A stretch of DNA of 64,000 nucleotides, from the NCBI RefSeq assembly GCF_000470655.1, contig NC_021921.1, forward strand, positions 372,001-436,000. The letters run 5' to 3'. Below, piece after piece: positions 54,266-62,983 of this stretch. The position numbers were made by a program, and so were the translations under genes. How positions within the stretch are numbered: the first letter of the stretch is position 1; each line of letters begins with the position of its first letter. The notes beneath the pieces were generated by a model. It saw nothing but the letters and a program-made list of their open reading frames with translations, did not search any database and was not told the DNA's origin. This DNA is from Halorhabdus tiamatea SARL4B (GTDB taxonomy: Archaea; Halobacteriota; Halobacteria; Halobacteriales; Haloarculaceae).

Positions 54266-55459
54266 ATGGCTGACGTTGACTTCCCCGAACCCGAGCAGTC
54301 GGCACCGACGATCGAGCCGAAGGCGCTCAAGCAGCGAATCGACGACGGCGAGTCGGTCACCCTCCTCGACGTGCGTACCGGGAGCGACTACGAGGAGTGG
54401 CACATCGATGGCGAGACCGTTGAGACGATCAACGTGCCCTACTACGAGTTCCTCGACGACGACATCGGCGACGGCGTCTTCGAGTCGATTCCGGACGGTG
54501 GAACGGTTACCGTTATCTGTGCGAAGGGAGAGGCGAGCGAGTACATCGCCGGCGTGCTGAAGGACCGGGGCTACGACGCCGAAAGCGTCGCGCTCGGCAT
54601 GAACGGCTGGGCGGAGATCTACGAGGCCGTCGAAGTCTCGGGCTACGACGGCCCGGGCACCGTCGTTCAGTATCAGCGGCCCTCGAGCGGTTGTCTGGGC
54701 TACCTCGTCGTCGACGACGGCGAGGCCGCGGTGATCGACCCGCTTCGGGCCTTTACCGACCGCTACCTGGACGACGCCAAAGAGCACGGGGCCGACCTCC
54801 GCTACGCACTCGATACACACGTTCACGCCGACCACGTCTCGGGGATTCGCGCACTCGCCGAGGCGAGCGTCGAGGCCGTCCTGCCCGCCGCGGCGATCGA
54901 CCGCGGCGTCGAAGACGCAGACGACCTGACTGGCGCCGAAGACGGCGACGTCTTCACCGTCGGCGACGTCGAAATCGAGGCGATCCACACCCCCGGCCAC
55001 ACGACCGGCATGACCTCCTATCTCGTCGGCGACGCCCTGCTCGCGACCGGCGACGGGCTGTTCGTCGAGAGCGTCGCCCGGCCGGACCTGGAGGCCGGCG
55101 ACGCGGGCGCTGAAGACGCGGCCCAGCAGCTCTATGAGACGCTGCAGGAACGCATCCTCACGCTGTCCGACGACGTCCTGATCGCCGGTGGCCACACGAG
55201 CGACGCGGCCGAACCCGCCGCCGACGGCACCTACACCGCGACGCTCGGGGATCTCCGGGCGGAGATGGACGCCCTCTCGATGGACGAGGCGGACTTCGTG
55301 GAACTGATCCTGGCGGACATGCCACCCCGGCCGGCCAACTACGAGGACATCATCGCGACCAACCTCGGCCAGCACCGGATCGACGACGAGGAGGCCTTCA
55401 GCCTCGAACTCGGGCCGAACAACTGCGCGGCCAGCCAGGATTCACTGGCCGGAGACTGA
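54266..55459 (+). CDS. Rhodanese-metallo-beta-lactamase fusion (persulfide dioxygenase-like)
   Basis: A 397-residue protein. A rhodanese domain (about 20-125) comes first, with the active loop VICAKGEASEYIAG carrying its Cys. An MBL domain follows with THVHADHVSG (HxHxDH), the metal-site EAIHTPGHTTGMTSYLV, and LLATGDGLFVES. Such fusions handle sulfane sulfur: the MBL half oxidises persulfide to sulfite and the rhodanese transfers sulfur. It is the first gene of a forward sulfur cluster. Confidence 0.85.
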   Translation: MADVDFPEPEQSAPTIEPKALKQRIDDGESVTLLDVRTGSDYEEWHIDGETVETINVPYYEFLDDDIGDGVFESIPDGGTVTVICAKGEASEYIAGVLKDRGYDAESVALGMNGWAEIYEAVEVSGYDGPGTVVQYQRPSSGCLGYLVVDDGEAAVIDPLRAFTDRYLDDAKEHGADLRYALDTHVHADHVSGIRALAEASVEAVLPAAAIDRGVEDADDLTGAEDGDVFTVGDVEIEAIHTPGHTTGMTSYLVGDALLATGDGLFVESVARPDLEAGDAGAEDAAQQLYETLQERILTLSDDVLIAGGHTSDAAEPAADGTYTATLGDLRAEMDALSMDEADFVELILADMPPRPANYEDIIATNLGQHRIDDEEAFSLELGPNNCAASQDSLAGD

Positions 55460-55468
55460 TCGGAGAGC

Positions 55469-55960
55469 ATGTTCCCGGACCCTATCGTCCTGTCGCTGTT
55501 CGAGACGCTGTTCCCGGAAGGGATCACTCGCTACGCCGTCGGCGGGCTGTTCGTCGGCCTCGGAACCGCCATCATCTACGCGGCCACCGCCATCGCTCCC
55601 GGCGCGAGTTCCTTCCTCGAGTCGACGCTGACGTACGTCTCGGATCGCTCGCGCTTTCAGCAGTACCGCGCCTCGCGTGACTGGCGGATCGTCTTCACCG
55701 TCGGGATCGTCCTCGGGGCGGCCGTCTACGCCCTCATATGGCAGGGCGAAGCCTGGACGACCGACGTCCAGCCCTGGCGACTCCTGGCCGGCGGGATCCT
55801 CGTCGGGATCGGCACCAGACTCGGCAAAGGCTGTACGTCCGGGCACGGCGTCTGCGGGATCGGGTCGCGCTCGAAGACGTCGCTGGTCGGCGTGATCACC
55901 TTCCTGGGCGTCGCCATCGCGACGGCCCAGGTCGTCATGGCACTGGGGGTGAGTCCCTGA
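55469..55960 (+). CDS. YeeE/YedE family sulfur transporter, first half
   Basis: A 163-residue membrane protein with about four helices. The motif GKGCTSGHGVCGIGSRS carries the conserved Cys pair used by YeeE/TsuA to pass thiosulfate. It is a half-size protein; the following gene supplies the other half, its start overlapping this stop (TGATG). Confidence 0.85.
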   Translation: MFPDPIVLSLFETLFPEGITRYAVGGLFVGLGTAIIYAATAIAPGASSFLESTLTYVSDRSRFQQYRASRDWRIVFTVGIVLGAAVYALIWQGEAWTTDVQPWRLLAGGILVGIGTRLGKGCTSGHGVCGIGSRSKTSLVGVITFLGVAIATAQVVMALGVSP

Positions 55961-56409
55961 TGGCGGGCGCGAACGACCCCGACAGCGGGCGGCACCCGCT
56001 GTTCATGCCGGTGATCCTCCTCGGCGGACTCGTCTTCGGCTTTGGCCTCGCCGCGAGTCACATGGCACGCCCGGAAGTCGTGCTGGACTTCCTCCAGCTC
56101 ACCGATCTCGGCCTGCTGTTCGTGATGTTCGGCGCGGCAGTCGTTTCGGGGCTGGCCTTCGTGGTGATGCCACGCCTTCGCGAGCGTGCGCCGCTGACCG
56201 GCGACACCTACGGCCGCCGGCTGAAGTCCTTCGATCGGAACGTCCTGATCGGCGGGGCGATCTTCGGCCTCGGCTGGGGGATCTCCGGTGTCTGTCCGGG
56301 GTCGGGCTACGCGAGCCTGGGGATCGGCAACTGGCCGATCCTGCTCGCCATCGCCGGGATGTTCATCGGCGCGTACCTCCAGGGCGTCTGGCGCGAACGA
56401 ACGAACTAA
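55960..56409 (+). CDS. YeeE/YedE family sulfur transporter, second half (DUF6691-like)
   Basis: A 149-residue membrane protein with about four helices; FGLGWGISGVCPGSGYASLGIGNW is the family Cys motif. With the previous gene it would make one pseudo-symmetric thiosulfate or sulfane sulfur channel. Its start overlaps the previous stop. Confidence 0.85.
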   Translation: MAGANDPDSGRHPLFMPVILLGGLVFGFGLAASHMARPEVVLDFLQLTDLGLLFVMFGAAVVSGLAFVVMPRLRERAPLTGDTYGRRLKSFDRNVLIGGAIFGLGWGISGVCPGSGYASLGIGNWPILLAIAGMFIGAYLQGVWRERTN

Positions 56410-56434
56410 GCGCGTTCTCTATTTGCTGCATTCT

Positions 56435-57592
56435 ATGGATCCAGCCACGATTGCACTGTTCGTCGTCGCAAGCCTCGCGAGCCTGTTCATGGCGTGGGTC
56501 ATCGGGGCGGGATCGAGCGGCGCGACACCGTTTGCCCCTGCCGTCGGGGCCAACGCTATCTCGACGCTCCGGGCGGCCTTCGTCGTCGGTGTCCTGGGCT
56601 TTCTCGGCGCGGTAACCCAGGGTGGGAACGTCTCGGAAGCTGTCGGGAACGGCCTCGTCGAGGGAGTGACACTCCCGGCGACGGGCGTCATCGCCGTCCT
56701 GTTGATCGGCGCGGGGCTGATGGCGATCGGGATCAAGACCGGCTACCCGATCGCGACGGCCTTCACGGTGACCGGCGCAGTGATCGGCGTCGGCCTCGCG
56801 ATGGGCGGCGATCCGGCGTGGGCGAAGTATCAGGAAGTCGGCGCGCTGTGGGTCCTGACGCCGATCGGCGGCGGCGCGGTCGCGTTCGCGATCGCTCGAA
56901 CGCTCCCCCGCCCGGACGTGCCCGAGGACGTGAGCGTGCCCATCCTGGCCGCGATCGTCGGCGCAGTGGTCGTCAACCTGGAGTTCGCGTTCCTCGGGAG
57001 CGTCGGCGGGACGATCGCGACTGCGGGCGGGCGCGTGGTGCCAGCGGGTGGCCGTTTTTCGGTGCCGCTGGTTACCGGCCTCGCCGCCGTCGCGAGTGCA
57101 CTCGTCGTCCGGTGGGACGTGGGCCGCGATCTGACTGGTGGACTTCGGCGTTTCCTGCTCGCGCTCGGCTCGCTCGTGGCGTTCTCGGCCGGCGCGAGTC
57201 AGGTCGGGCTCGCCGTCGGTCCGTTGCTCCCGCTCTTCGAGGGGCAGTCGATGGTCCCCACGTTCGCGATCCTGCTCGGCGGCGGGCTTGGCATCCTGGT
57301 GGGCTCCTGGACCGGTGCACCGCGGATGATCACGGCCCTCTCCCAGGAGTATGCTTCGCTGGGCCCGCGGCGCTCGATCGCGACGCTCGTCCCGTCGTTT
57401 CTGATTGCCCAACTCGCGGTCTTGCTCGGCGTCCCGGTCTCGTTCAACGAGATCATCGTCAGCGGGATGGCGGTGGGCGGAGCCGACGTCAGCGGACGAA
57501 AGCTGACGATAACTGTTCTCGCGTGGGTCGGCTCGCTCGCGCTGTCGCTGGGGCTCGGCTATGGCGCTGTCACTGTCCTGCGAATCGGTTAA
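56435..57592 (+). CDS. PiT-family inorganic anion permease
   Basis: A 385-residue protein with about ten helices. It has the PiT repeats AGSSGATPFAPAVGANAIS and, in the second half, a divergent counterpart (FSAGASQVGLAVGPLLPLFE). PiT carriers usually take up phosphate, but the CysP branch carries sulfate. It lies 25 bases after the YeeE pair and in a sulfur cluster, so a sulfur anion is a reasonable substrate. This is inferred from context. Confidence 0.75.
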   Translation: MDPATIALFVVASLASLFMAWVIGAGSSGATPFAPAVGANAISTLRAAFVVGVLGFLGAVTQGGNVSEAVGNGLVEGVTLPATGVIAVLLIGAGLMAIGIKTGYPIATAFTVTGAVIGVGLAMGGDPAWAKYQEVGALWVLTPIGGGAVAFAIARTLPRPDVPEDVSVPILAAIVGAVVVNLEFAFLGSVGGTIATAGGRVVPAGGRFSVPLVTGLAAVASALVVRWDVGRDLTGGLRRFLLALGSLVAFSAGASQVGLAVGPLLPLFEGQSMVPTFAILLGGGLGILVGSWTGAPRMITALSQEYASLGPRRSIATLVPSFLIAQLAVLLGVPVSFNEIIVSGMAVGGADVSGRKLTITVLAWVGSLALSLGLGYGAVTVLRIG

Positions 57593-57598
57593 GAAGAT

Positions 57599-58438
57599 TC
57601 AGGCGACGCGCTTCGGTGGGACGAGCATCACGTTGCCGTCGGCCTTCGCGACGACGTCCTCGGAGACACTGCCCAGCAGGAGTCGACGGAGTCGACTGTG
57701 GCCTCGCGAACCGACCAGCGTCGTCGTCGGATCGTGGTCGTCCTCGGCAGCGAGGATCTCCTCGACGGGATCGCCCTGGCGGACATCCAGGCGCGTCTCG
57801 ATGTCCCAGTCCTCGAGTCTCCCGGCCAGTTCGTCGAGCCGATCGCGAGGGTCGTCATCCGGCTCCGGGTCGGCGGGCGTCTGGACGTGAACCAGCGTCG
57901 CTTCCTCGGCCGCGTGCCGGAGATAGGAGAACGCCTCGAAGGCCTCCTGGGCGTTCTCCGAGAAGTCAGTCGCGTACAGCATCCGCTGGAAGAGGTGTTC
58001 TTCCAGGACGGCAGGATCGTCCGTCGCCCGCTGGATCCGATTGACGAGCAGCGGCGTCACCGACGTCCGCGCGAGGTTCCGGGCTGTCGAACCGATGAAG
58101 CGATTCTCCAGTGGACTCGATCCGCGCGAGCCGACGATCGTGAGACTCGCACCGACCGACTCCGCGAGCCCGTTGATCCGGCGATGGGGTGTCCCGCGTA
58201 CGACGTGGGTTTCGACGTCGAACCCGGCATCTTCGAACGTTTCCCGGTAGCGATCGAGTGCTGTCTGGCGTCGTTTCTCGAAGTTCATCCCGGGCATCCC
58301 GGCGTGGACGTTCGACGGGACGACTGTCACGAGGTGGAACGCCTCGACGCCGATCCGCCCGAGACACTCCAGACACGTCTCGTTGGCGATCGCTGCTTCA
58401 CTTGCCTCTGAGAGGTCCGTTGCGTATACGGCCTTCAT
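57599..58438 (-). CDS. Universal stress protein with two UspA domains
   Basis: A 279-residue protein of two tandem UspA domains (about 1-145 and 150-279). Each has a start like KAVYATDLSEASEAAI or RMLYATDFSENAQEAF and an ATP-binding motif: GSRGSSPLENRFIGSTARNLAR in the first and GSRGHSRLRRLLLGSVSEDVV in the second. It converges with the PiT gene, six bases apart. An AT-rich TATAATATTG lies just upstream of its start. Confidence 0.88.
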   Translation of the reverse strand: MKAVYATDLSEASEAAIANETCLECLGRIGVEAFHLVTVVPSNVHAGMPGMNFEKRRQTALDRYRETFEDAGFDVETHVVRGTPHRRINGLAESVGASLTIVGSRGSSPLENRFIGSTARNLARTSVTPLLVNRIQRATDDPAVLEEHLFQRMLYATDFSENAQEAFEAFSYLRHAAEEATLVHVQTPADPEPDDDPRDRLDELAGRLEDWDIETRLDVRQGDPVEEILAAEDDHDPTTTLVGSRGHSRLRRLLLGSVSEDVVAKADGNVMLVPPKRVA

Positions 58439-58817
58439 ACAGACCGCTTGGAGACGCGACTATAATATTGCTTTGATTGTTCAAGACTATTCGGTCGAGG
58501 ATGGCGGCCACCCTTCATGACCCTGGTGGCCGACGACGCCAACGACGCGGCGACCAGCCACGAACCACAGCATCCGGAAACCGGACTAAATCGCCGGTAA
58601 TTCCAGTTTCAGCCGAGCTAACGCGAAGCCAGAAACGCGCACTGTGCGTCGATGTACTATATCTGAATAAGTTATGAAAATATTCTAGTCGGTTACGTAG
58701 CAGATACGTGTTTGTAATATTGTGCAGACTGTTCAAAAGCGTTTTACCCACCCGTAGAATATGGGGTATTGAAGGGATGATCCAAATACATACACGATCG
58801 ACTGCGAGGGGAGAGCG
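58439..58817. other. Intergenic region with hairpin, no gene
   Basis: A 379-base gap between the UspA gene and the tiny membrane gene. It contains a hairpin CGGCCACC (58505-58512) with GGTGGCCG (58525-58532) and an AT-rich stretch (58655-58790) with several TATA-like words (ATATCTG, TAATATTG, GTTTTACCC). No ORF here is convincing. It serves as a divergent promoter region. Confidence 0.4.
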
Positions 58818-58967
58818 ATGCTAGGGTTGGGATCGGGAGCCCAAATACTGCAGGCAGGGACGCTCGTGGGGGCAGTGTTGCTCGAGGCAGCCGTCCTCTA
58901 TCTGGGGTACGGCGCGCTCTCGAGTGTCCTCGCCGAACCGCTCGTCGAACGCATTCGTACACTCTAA
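58818..58967 (+). CDS. Tiny single-helix membrane protein (DUF7512-like)
   Basis: A 49-residue protein with one long hydrophobic segment (AGTLVGAVLLEAAVLYLGYG) and a short charged end. It lies three bases before the TauE/SafE gene with GGGGAG in front of its own ATG. I recall such small proteins (DUF7512) paired with TauE/SafE genes in haloarchaea, so it may be a subunit of the exporter. The role is inferred. Confidence 0.65.
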   Translation: MLGLGSGAQILQAGTLVGAVLLEAAVLYLGYGALSSVLAEPLVERIRTL

Positions 58968-58970
58968 CCC

Positions 58971-60008
58971 ATGGAACTGTTCGGACTCGCCGCGAGCATG
59001 CTACTGCTGTTCGTCGGCTTTGGCTTCATGGTCGGCGTACTGTTCGGCTTCTTCGGAATGGGCGGATCCTTCCTCGTGACGCCGGCGCTGATGATCATGG
59101 GCTTCGAGACGACCACGGCCGTCGGGAGCGGGATGGCCTTCGTCTTCGGGACGGCCGTCATCGCGACGCTCAAACACCGTGATCTCGGCCAGGTCGACTA
59201 CAAGCTCGGCGGCCTCATGATCGTCGGGACGACGGCCGGCATCGAGGTCGGGCGGATCGGACTGTACTTCCTGCAAGATCGGGGACTTGCGGGCCTGATC
59301 GTCGGCGTCACGTACGTCGTCCTGCTTGGCGGCGTCGGCCTGTTCGTCACGCGGAACGCGCTCCGCAACGATGGCGACGAATCGATCGAGGAGCAACACG
59401 ACGCCGACGCTGAGATCGAGCCGGACGACATTCCGGACATCGCCAAGAAGATCCAGTCTTACACCGTCCCGCCGATGATGACGATCGGTGGCGGGATCAA
59501 GGTCTCGCTGTGGATGGTGCTCGGCGTCGCCTTCGCGACCGGGCTCCTCTCCGGATTCCTGGGCGTCGGCGGCGGCTTCATCCGGATGCCCGCGATGTTC
59601 TACCTGATCGGGGTACCCGTCCCGATCGCCGTCGGAACCGACCTCTTCGAGATCGTCTTCTCGGGCGGCCTCGGGTCGTTCCTCTACGGACTCGAAGGCG
59701 GCGTCGATCTCTCGATCGTCGCGCCGCTTTTGGCGGGGAGCGCACTCGGCGCTCGAATCGGGTCGACAGCCACCAGCCTGGTCGACGAAAGCGAGATCAA
59801 GATCTACTTCGGGCTGATGCTCGTCGGCGGCTCGATCGCCGTCGCGCTCCGTCAACTCGGCAACGCCTTCGGGAGCGACGCCCTACAGGTCGTGAGTTTC
59901 GGCCTGATCATGCTCTCGGCCCTCGCAGTGGGAAGTGCCGTCATCTACAGTGCAGTCAGTGCGATCAGAGCGGACACGCAGACGGCAGACGTCACTCCGG
60001 CTGACTGA
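58971..60008 (+). CDS. TauE/SafE family sulfite exporter
   Basis: A 345-residue membrane protein with about eight helices in two halves. The family motifs are GVLFGFFGMGGSFLVTPALMIMG and GLLSGFLGVGGGFIRMPAMFYLIG. A charged loop of about 60 residues lies between the halves. These proteins export sulfite or sulfonates. It completes the sulfur module with the persulfide dioxygenase, whose product is sulfite. Confidence 0.88.
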   Translation: MELFGLAASMLLLFVGFGFMVGVLFGFFGMGGSFLVTPALMIMGFETTTAVGSGMAFVFGTAVIATLKHRDLGQVDYKLGGLMIVGTTAGIEVGRIGLYFLQDRGLAGLIVGVTYVVLLGGVGLFVTRNALRNDGDESIEEQHDADAEIEPDDIPDIAKKIQSYTVPPMMTIGGGIKVSLWMVLGVAFATGLLSGFLGVGGGFIRMPAMFYLIGVPVPIAVGTDLFEIVFSGGLGSFLYGLEGGVDLSIVAPLLAGSALGARIGSTATSLVDESEIKIYFGLMLVGGSIAVALRQLGNAFGSDALQVVSFGLIMLSALAVGSAVIYSAVSAIRADTQTADVTPAD

Positions 60009-60071
60009 TCACCAACCCGAGTTCGTACGCGCCAGTCGAGTCGACGCGCCCGCCGTCGGATCGTCGACTCG

Positions 60072-61604
60072 TTACAATTCGTTCTTACGCGCCGCTCGCC
60101 GGATCGCCGTCGCGCGGTCGCGGATCGCGTCGCGTTCGCGCTCGTCCTTGTCGTCCCAGTGGCTGTAAACCAGTCCCATCCGGTGGTTCGACCGGAGGCG
60201 GTCCTCGTTGCGCCCCAGAAAGTCCCAGTACAGCGCGTTGAACGGACACGCGTTCTCGCCAGTCGTTTTCGTCTTGTAATACGGACAGGTACCGCAGTAA
60301 TCGCTCATCCGATCGACGTAGTTGCTTGTAGCCGTATACGGTTTCGTCGAGAGGACGTCGCTGGCGAACGTGCCCATCCCGACGACGTTGGGCGTCGTCA
60401 CCCAGTGAAAGGCATCGACGTAGGCGGCGTGAAACCAGCGATTGAGTACCTGTGGATCGACGCCGAACGTGGTCGCGACGTTCGAAAGCACCATCAGTCG
60501 TTCGATGTGATGGGAGTACCCGCGACGGCGAACCCCGTCGATCACGTCCGCGAGACAGGCCATGTCGGTCTCGCCAGTCCAGAAGAAGTCGGGTAGTGGC
60601 TCGGTCGCGTCGAGTTGATTGGCCCCGGCGAGCCGGTCCTGCTCTCGGCGGTAGACGTGCCGCATAAATTCCCGCCACCCGAGCACCTGACGAACGAACC
60701 CTTCGACGCTGTTGAGCGGTGCACTCTCACGCTCGTATGCCTCGATCGCCCGCTCGATCACCTCACTGGGATGGAGCAATCCGAGGTTGAGACTCGTCGA
60801 GAGCAGGGAGTGACTCATCGCCCAGGCGTCCCGGCGCATGGCGTCCTGATACGGGCCGAAATCTGTCAGTCGATTCTGACAGAAGTCCTCGAGCACGTCG
60901 AGGGCTTGCTCCCGCGTCACTGGCCACCGAAACGGCTCTGGGTCGGCCCAGGATCCGCCGTATGGGGCCTCGTCGTATCCACCGTCGAAGCGGTCGGTCA
61001 CCCACTCGCCCACCTCGCGCGTGGTCTCGTCAGGTTCGAACGCGGGTGGCTCCGGTGGGGACCACTCGGCGGGCGGGGTCTCGCGGTTGTCCTCGTCGTA
61101 GTTCCACTCGCCACCGACCGGTTCGCCGTCGTCCATCAGATAGCCGGTCTCCCGGCGCATGTACCGGTAGAAGTCCTCGTGGCGGTAACCGTCGGCGTCC
61201 CTGTCGGCATCCCACTCATCGAACTGCGCCTGCGAGCACCGAAAGCGGTCGTTCTCGACGACGTTCAGGTGGCCGCCGGCGTCGGCGACGAGTTTTTGCA
61301 GTCGTTCGGATCCACCGCCAGCCGGACGCATGAGTGTGAGGTCGTCGTGCGGGTACTCCTCGAAATAGGCTGTCAGTCCGTCCTCGAATGTCTCCACCTG
61401 ATAGTACCGTACTTCCCGCCCGCCCTCACGAAGTTCGTCCCGGAAGTGTCGCATCGCGCTGAAAACCAGCACGAGCTTGTGCGGATGATAGGGCAGGCGC
61501 TCGGCGAACGATCGCGCTTCGATCAGCAGCACTGGTTCGTCGGATCGCTCGGCAACGGGGCCGCGCTCGCCCGAGAGCTGATCACCAAGGACCCAGACGG
61601 TCAT
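60072..61604 (-). CDS. Cryptochrome/photolyase of the iron-sulfur (FeS-BCP) type
   Basis: A 510-residue protein of the deoxyribodipyrimidine photolyase-related family (PhrB, prokaryotic 6-4 photolyase type). The N-terminal Rossmann domain is MTVWVLGDQLSGERGP and the helical FAD domain holds VLGWREFMRHVYRREQ and HIERLMVLSN. Cys ligands for a [4Fe-4S] cluster lie in YCGTCPYYK and ACPFNALYWDF, plus a more distal Cys. It would use light to repair UV lesions, fitting an organism of sunlit brine. It is full length. Confidence 0.87.
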   Translation of the reverse strand: MTVWVLGDQLSGERGPVAERSDEPVLLIEARSFAERLPYHPHKLVLVFSAMRHFRDELREGGREVRYYQVETFEDGLTAYFEEYPHDDLTLMRPAGGGSERLQKLVADAGGHLNVVENDRFRCSQAQFDEWDADRDADGYRHEDFYRYMRRETGYLMDDGEPVGGEWNYDEDNRETPPAEWSPPEPPAFEPDETTREVGEWVTDRFDGGYDEAPYGGSWADPEPFRWPVTREQALDVLEDFCQNRLTDFGPYQDAMRRDAWAMSHSLLSTSLNLGLLHPSEVIERAIEAYERESAPLNSVEGFVRQVLGWREFMRHVYRREQDRLAGANQLDATEPLPDFFWTGETDMACLADVIDGVRRRGYSHHIERLMVLSNVATTFGVDPQVLNRWFHAAYVDAFHWVTTPNVVGMGTFASDVLSTKPYTATSNYVDRMSDYCGTCPYYKTKTTGENACPFNALYWDFLGRNEDRLRSNHRMGLVYSHWDDKDERERDAIRDRATAIRRAARKNEL

Positions 61605-61689
61605 CGAAGACCTCTCCCGCGGTGCATACGCGTCTGTTCGGAATCGAGATGGGTAAAGGCACGCCCGCAGTGGTTGTGGTTACTGGTTC

Positions 61690-61773
61690 GATGGGAGATC
61701 GACTCCCCGGGTTCGAATCCCTTGGTCCTCCGCTCCTCCCTTCGGTCGTCGCTACGGACGCGGCGGGAGTTCG
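61690..61773. repeat. tRNA-derived relics downstream of tRNA-Arg
   Basis: CGGACGCGGCGGGA at 61755-61768 repeats the 3' end of tRNA-Arg (61895-61908) exactly and continues TTCG after one extra base. Left of it GGGTTCGAATCCC (about 61710-61722) is a T-arm-like word in plus orientation, without a matching acceptor. The 61605-61894 gap also has the hairpin GATAGAC...GTCTATC around TCGCTTCGCTCG; no gene is seen. Confidence 0.55.
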
Positions 61774-61894
61774 CCGAGTGAAACGAGGCGAACGTCGATA
61801 GACTCGCTTCGCTCGTCTATCGGGACTGAGCGAACGCGGCGCGTTCGCGAAGGTCGCCGCGGCCGCTGAGTGACGAACGAAGTGAGGAACGAAG

Positions 61895-61967
61895 CGGACG
61901 CGGCGGGATTCGAACCCGCGATCGAGAGGTTAGGAACCTCTCGCCCTATCCCCTAGGCCACGCGTCC
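61895..61967 (-). tRNA. tRNA-Arg (anticodon CCT)
   Basis: A 73-base cloverleaf. Acceptor GGACGCG pairs with CGCGTCC, with discriminator G. The anticodon stem GAGAGG/CCTCTC closes loop TTCCTAA, giving anticodon CCT. The T arm is GCGGG-TTCGAAT-CCCGC. CCA is not encoded. Confidence 0.95.
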
Positions 61968-62041
61968 TGGCTGGGAATGGGGAGAGGTCGAAGAAAAACT
62001 GTTGGGTTTGATGGCGCTCGACCCACCGGACGCCAACTCGC

Positions 62042-62320
62042 TCAGTTATCTTCCGTGTTGGTCTCGGTCATCGTTTCCCGCTCGGTATCCGCCGCGCCGA
62101 ACTCGTCTTCGGTGCCCTCGTCCGAACCGCCGCCCTGAATCTCTTCGAGTTCCTGTTCGACCTGTTCGCGCCCCTTCTGGAACTCGCCGATGGCCTGACC
62201 GCTCGAGCGAGCGAGTTTCGGAATCTTGTTCGCCCCGAACAGGAGGACGGCAAGCAACAGGAGGAGGAGTACCTCCGGCCCGCCGGGGATACCCAGTTGC
62301 AGGATGGTTGTTTCGATCAT
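62042..62320 (-). CDS. tatA: Twin-arginine translocase subunit TatA
   Basis: Pore-forming subunit of the Tat pathway, the main export route of folded proteins in haloarchaea. It has 92 residues: a short exterior end, one membrane helix (PGGPEVLLLLLLAVLLFGANKIPKLARSSGQAIGEFQKG), an amphipathic helix, then a very acidic tail. Confidence 0.92.
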   Translation of the reverse strand: MIETTILQLGIPGGPEVLLLLLLAVLLFGANKIPKLARSSGQAIGEFQKGREQVEQELEEIQGGGSDEGTEDEFGAADTERETMTETNTEDN

Positions 62321-62461
62321 CGCTATCTGATTCTTACCTACTGTCTATTATAGTCTTTTTGCTAGTCGCCGCGTTGTCGGGGTGGTCGCTCGTCCACGAC
62401 TGCGGACACAGTTGTCGAGAGCGGTACACCTTTCGGTGGCTCATCCGTATGCTGACACGCA

Positions 62462-62938
62462 ATGGTATCCGAAGGCGACACTGCCCCTGACTTCACCGCA
62501 CCACTCGCGAACGGCGACATCGGCTCCGTTACCCTCTCGGAGCATCTCGACGACGCGCCGCTCGTGCTGGCGTTCTTCCCGGGCGCGTTCACGAGCGTCT
62601 GCAGCCACGAGATGGCCGCGTTCCGCGATCGCATCGCGGAGGTCGAGGACGCCGGCGCGACGCTGTACGGCATCAGCGTCGACTCGCCGTTCGCGCTCAA
62701 CGAGTTCCGCGAGAAGCTCGAACTCCCGTTCGACCTCATCAGCGACGCCGAAAAGGAGATCGTCGACGCCTACGACCTCACGATGGACTTCGACGACCTG
62801 GGCGTCTACGACGTCGCCAAACGCTCGGTGTTCGTCATCGACAAGGACGGCGAGGTCACCTACGCGTGGGTCAGCGACGATCCCGGTGTCGAGCCGGACT
62901 ACGACGAAGTGATCGAAGCCGCAGCCGACGCAGCCTGA
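62462..62938 (+). CDS. Peroxiredoxin (AhpE/BCP type)
   Basis: A 158-residue thiol peroxidase. The start is MVSEGDTAPDFTAPLANGDIG; the peroxidatic Cys is in FFPGAFTSVCSHEMAAF with the usual Pro and Thr positions. No second Cys is apparent, so it may be a 1-Cys enzyme. It is the intact counterpart for peroxide removal, unlike the deleted remnant near 34 kb, though of another subfamily. Confidence 0.9.
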   Translation: MVSEGDTAPDFTAPLANGDIGSVTLSEHLDDAPLVLAFFPGAFTSVCSHEMAAFRDRIAEVEDAGATLYGISVDSPFALNEFREKLELPFDLISDAEKEIVDAYDLTMDFDDLGVYDVAKRSVFVIDKDGEVTYAWVSDDPGVEPDYDEVIEAAADAA

Positions 62939-62983
62939 TCGCGTAGCCGACCGATTTTTCTCGACCGCGCCGTTTGGGTCCGT

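Noticed and set aside
56494-58044. Arg-rich plus-strand ORF of 516 codons across PiT and UspA genes
   Set aside because: Very high Arg content in an acidic-proteome organism marks it as a wrong-frame ORF.
61690-61735. A further tRNA gene around GGGTTCGAATCCC
   Set aside because: Only a T-arm-like word is present; the T stem has mismatches and no acceptor or anticodon arm can be paired with it.
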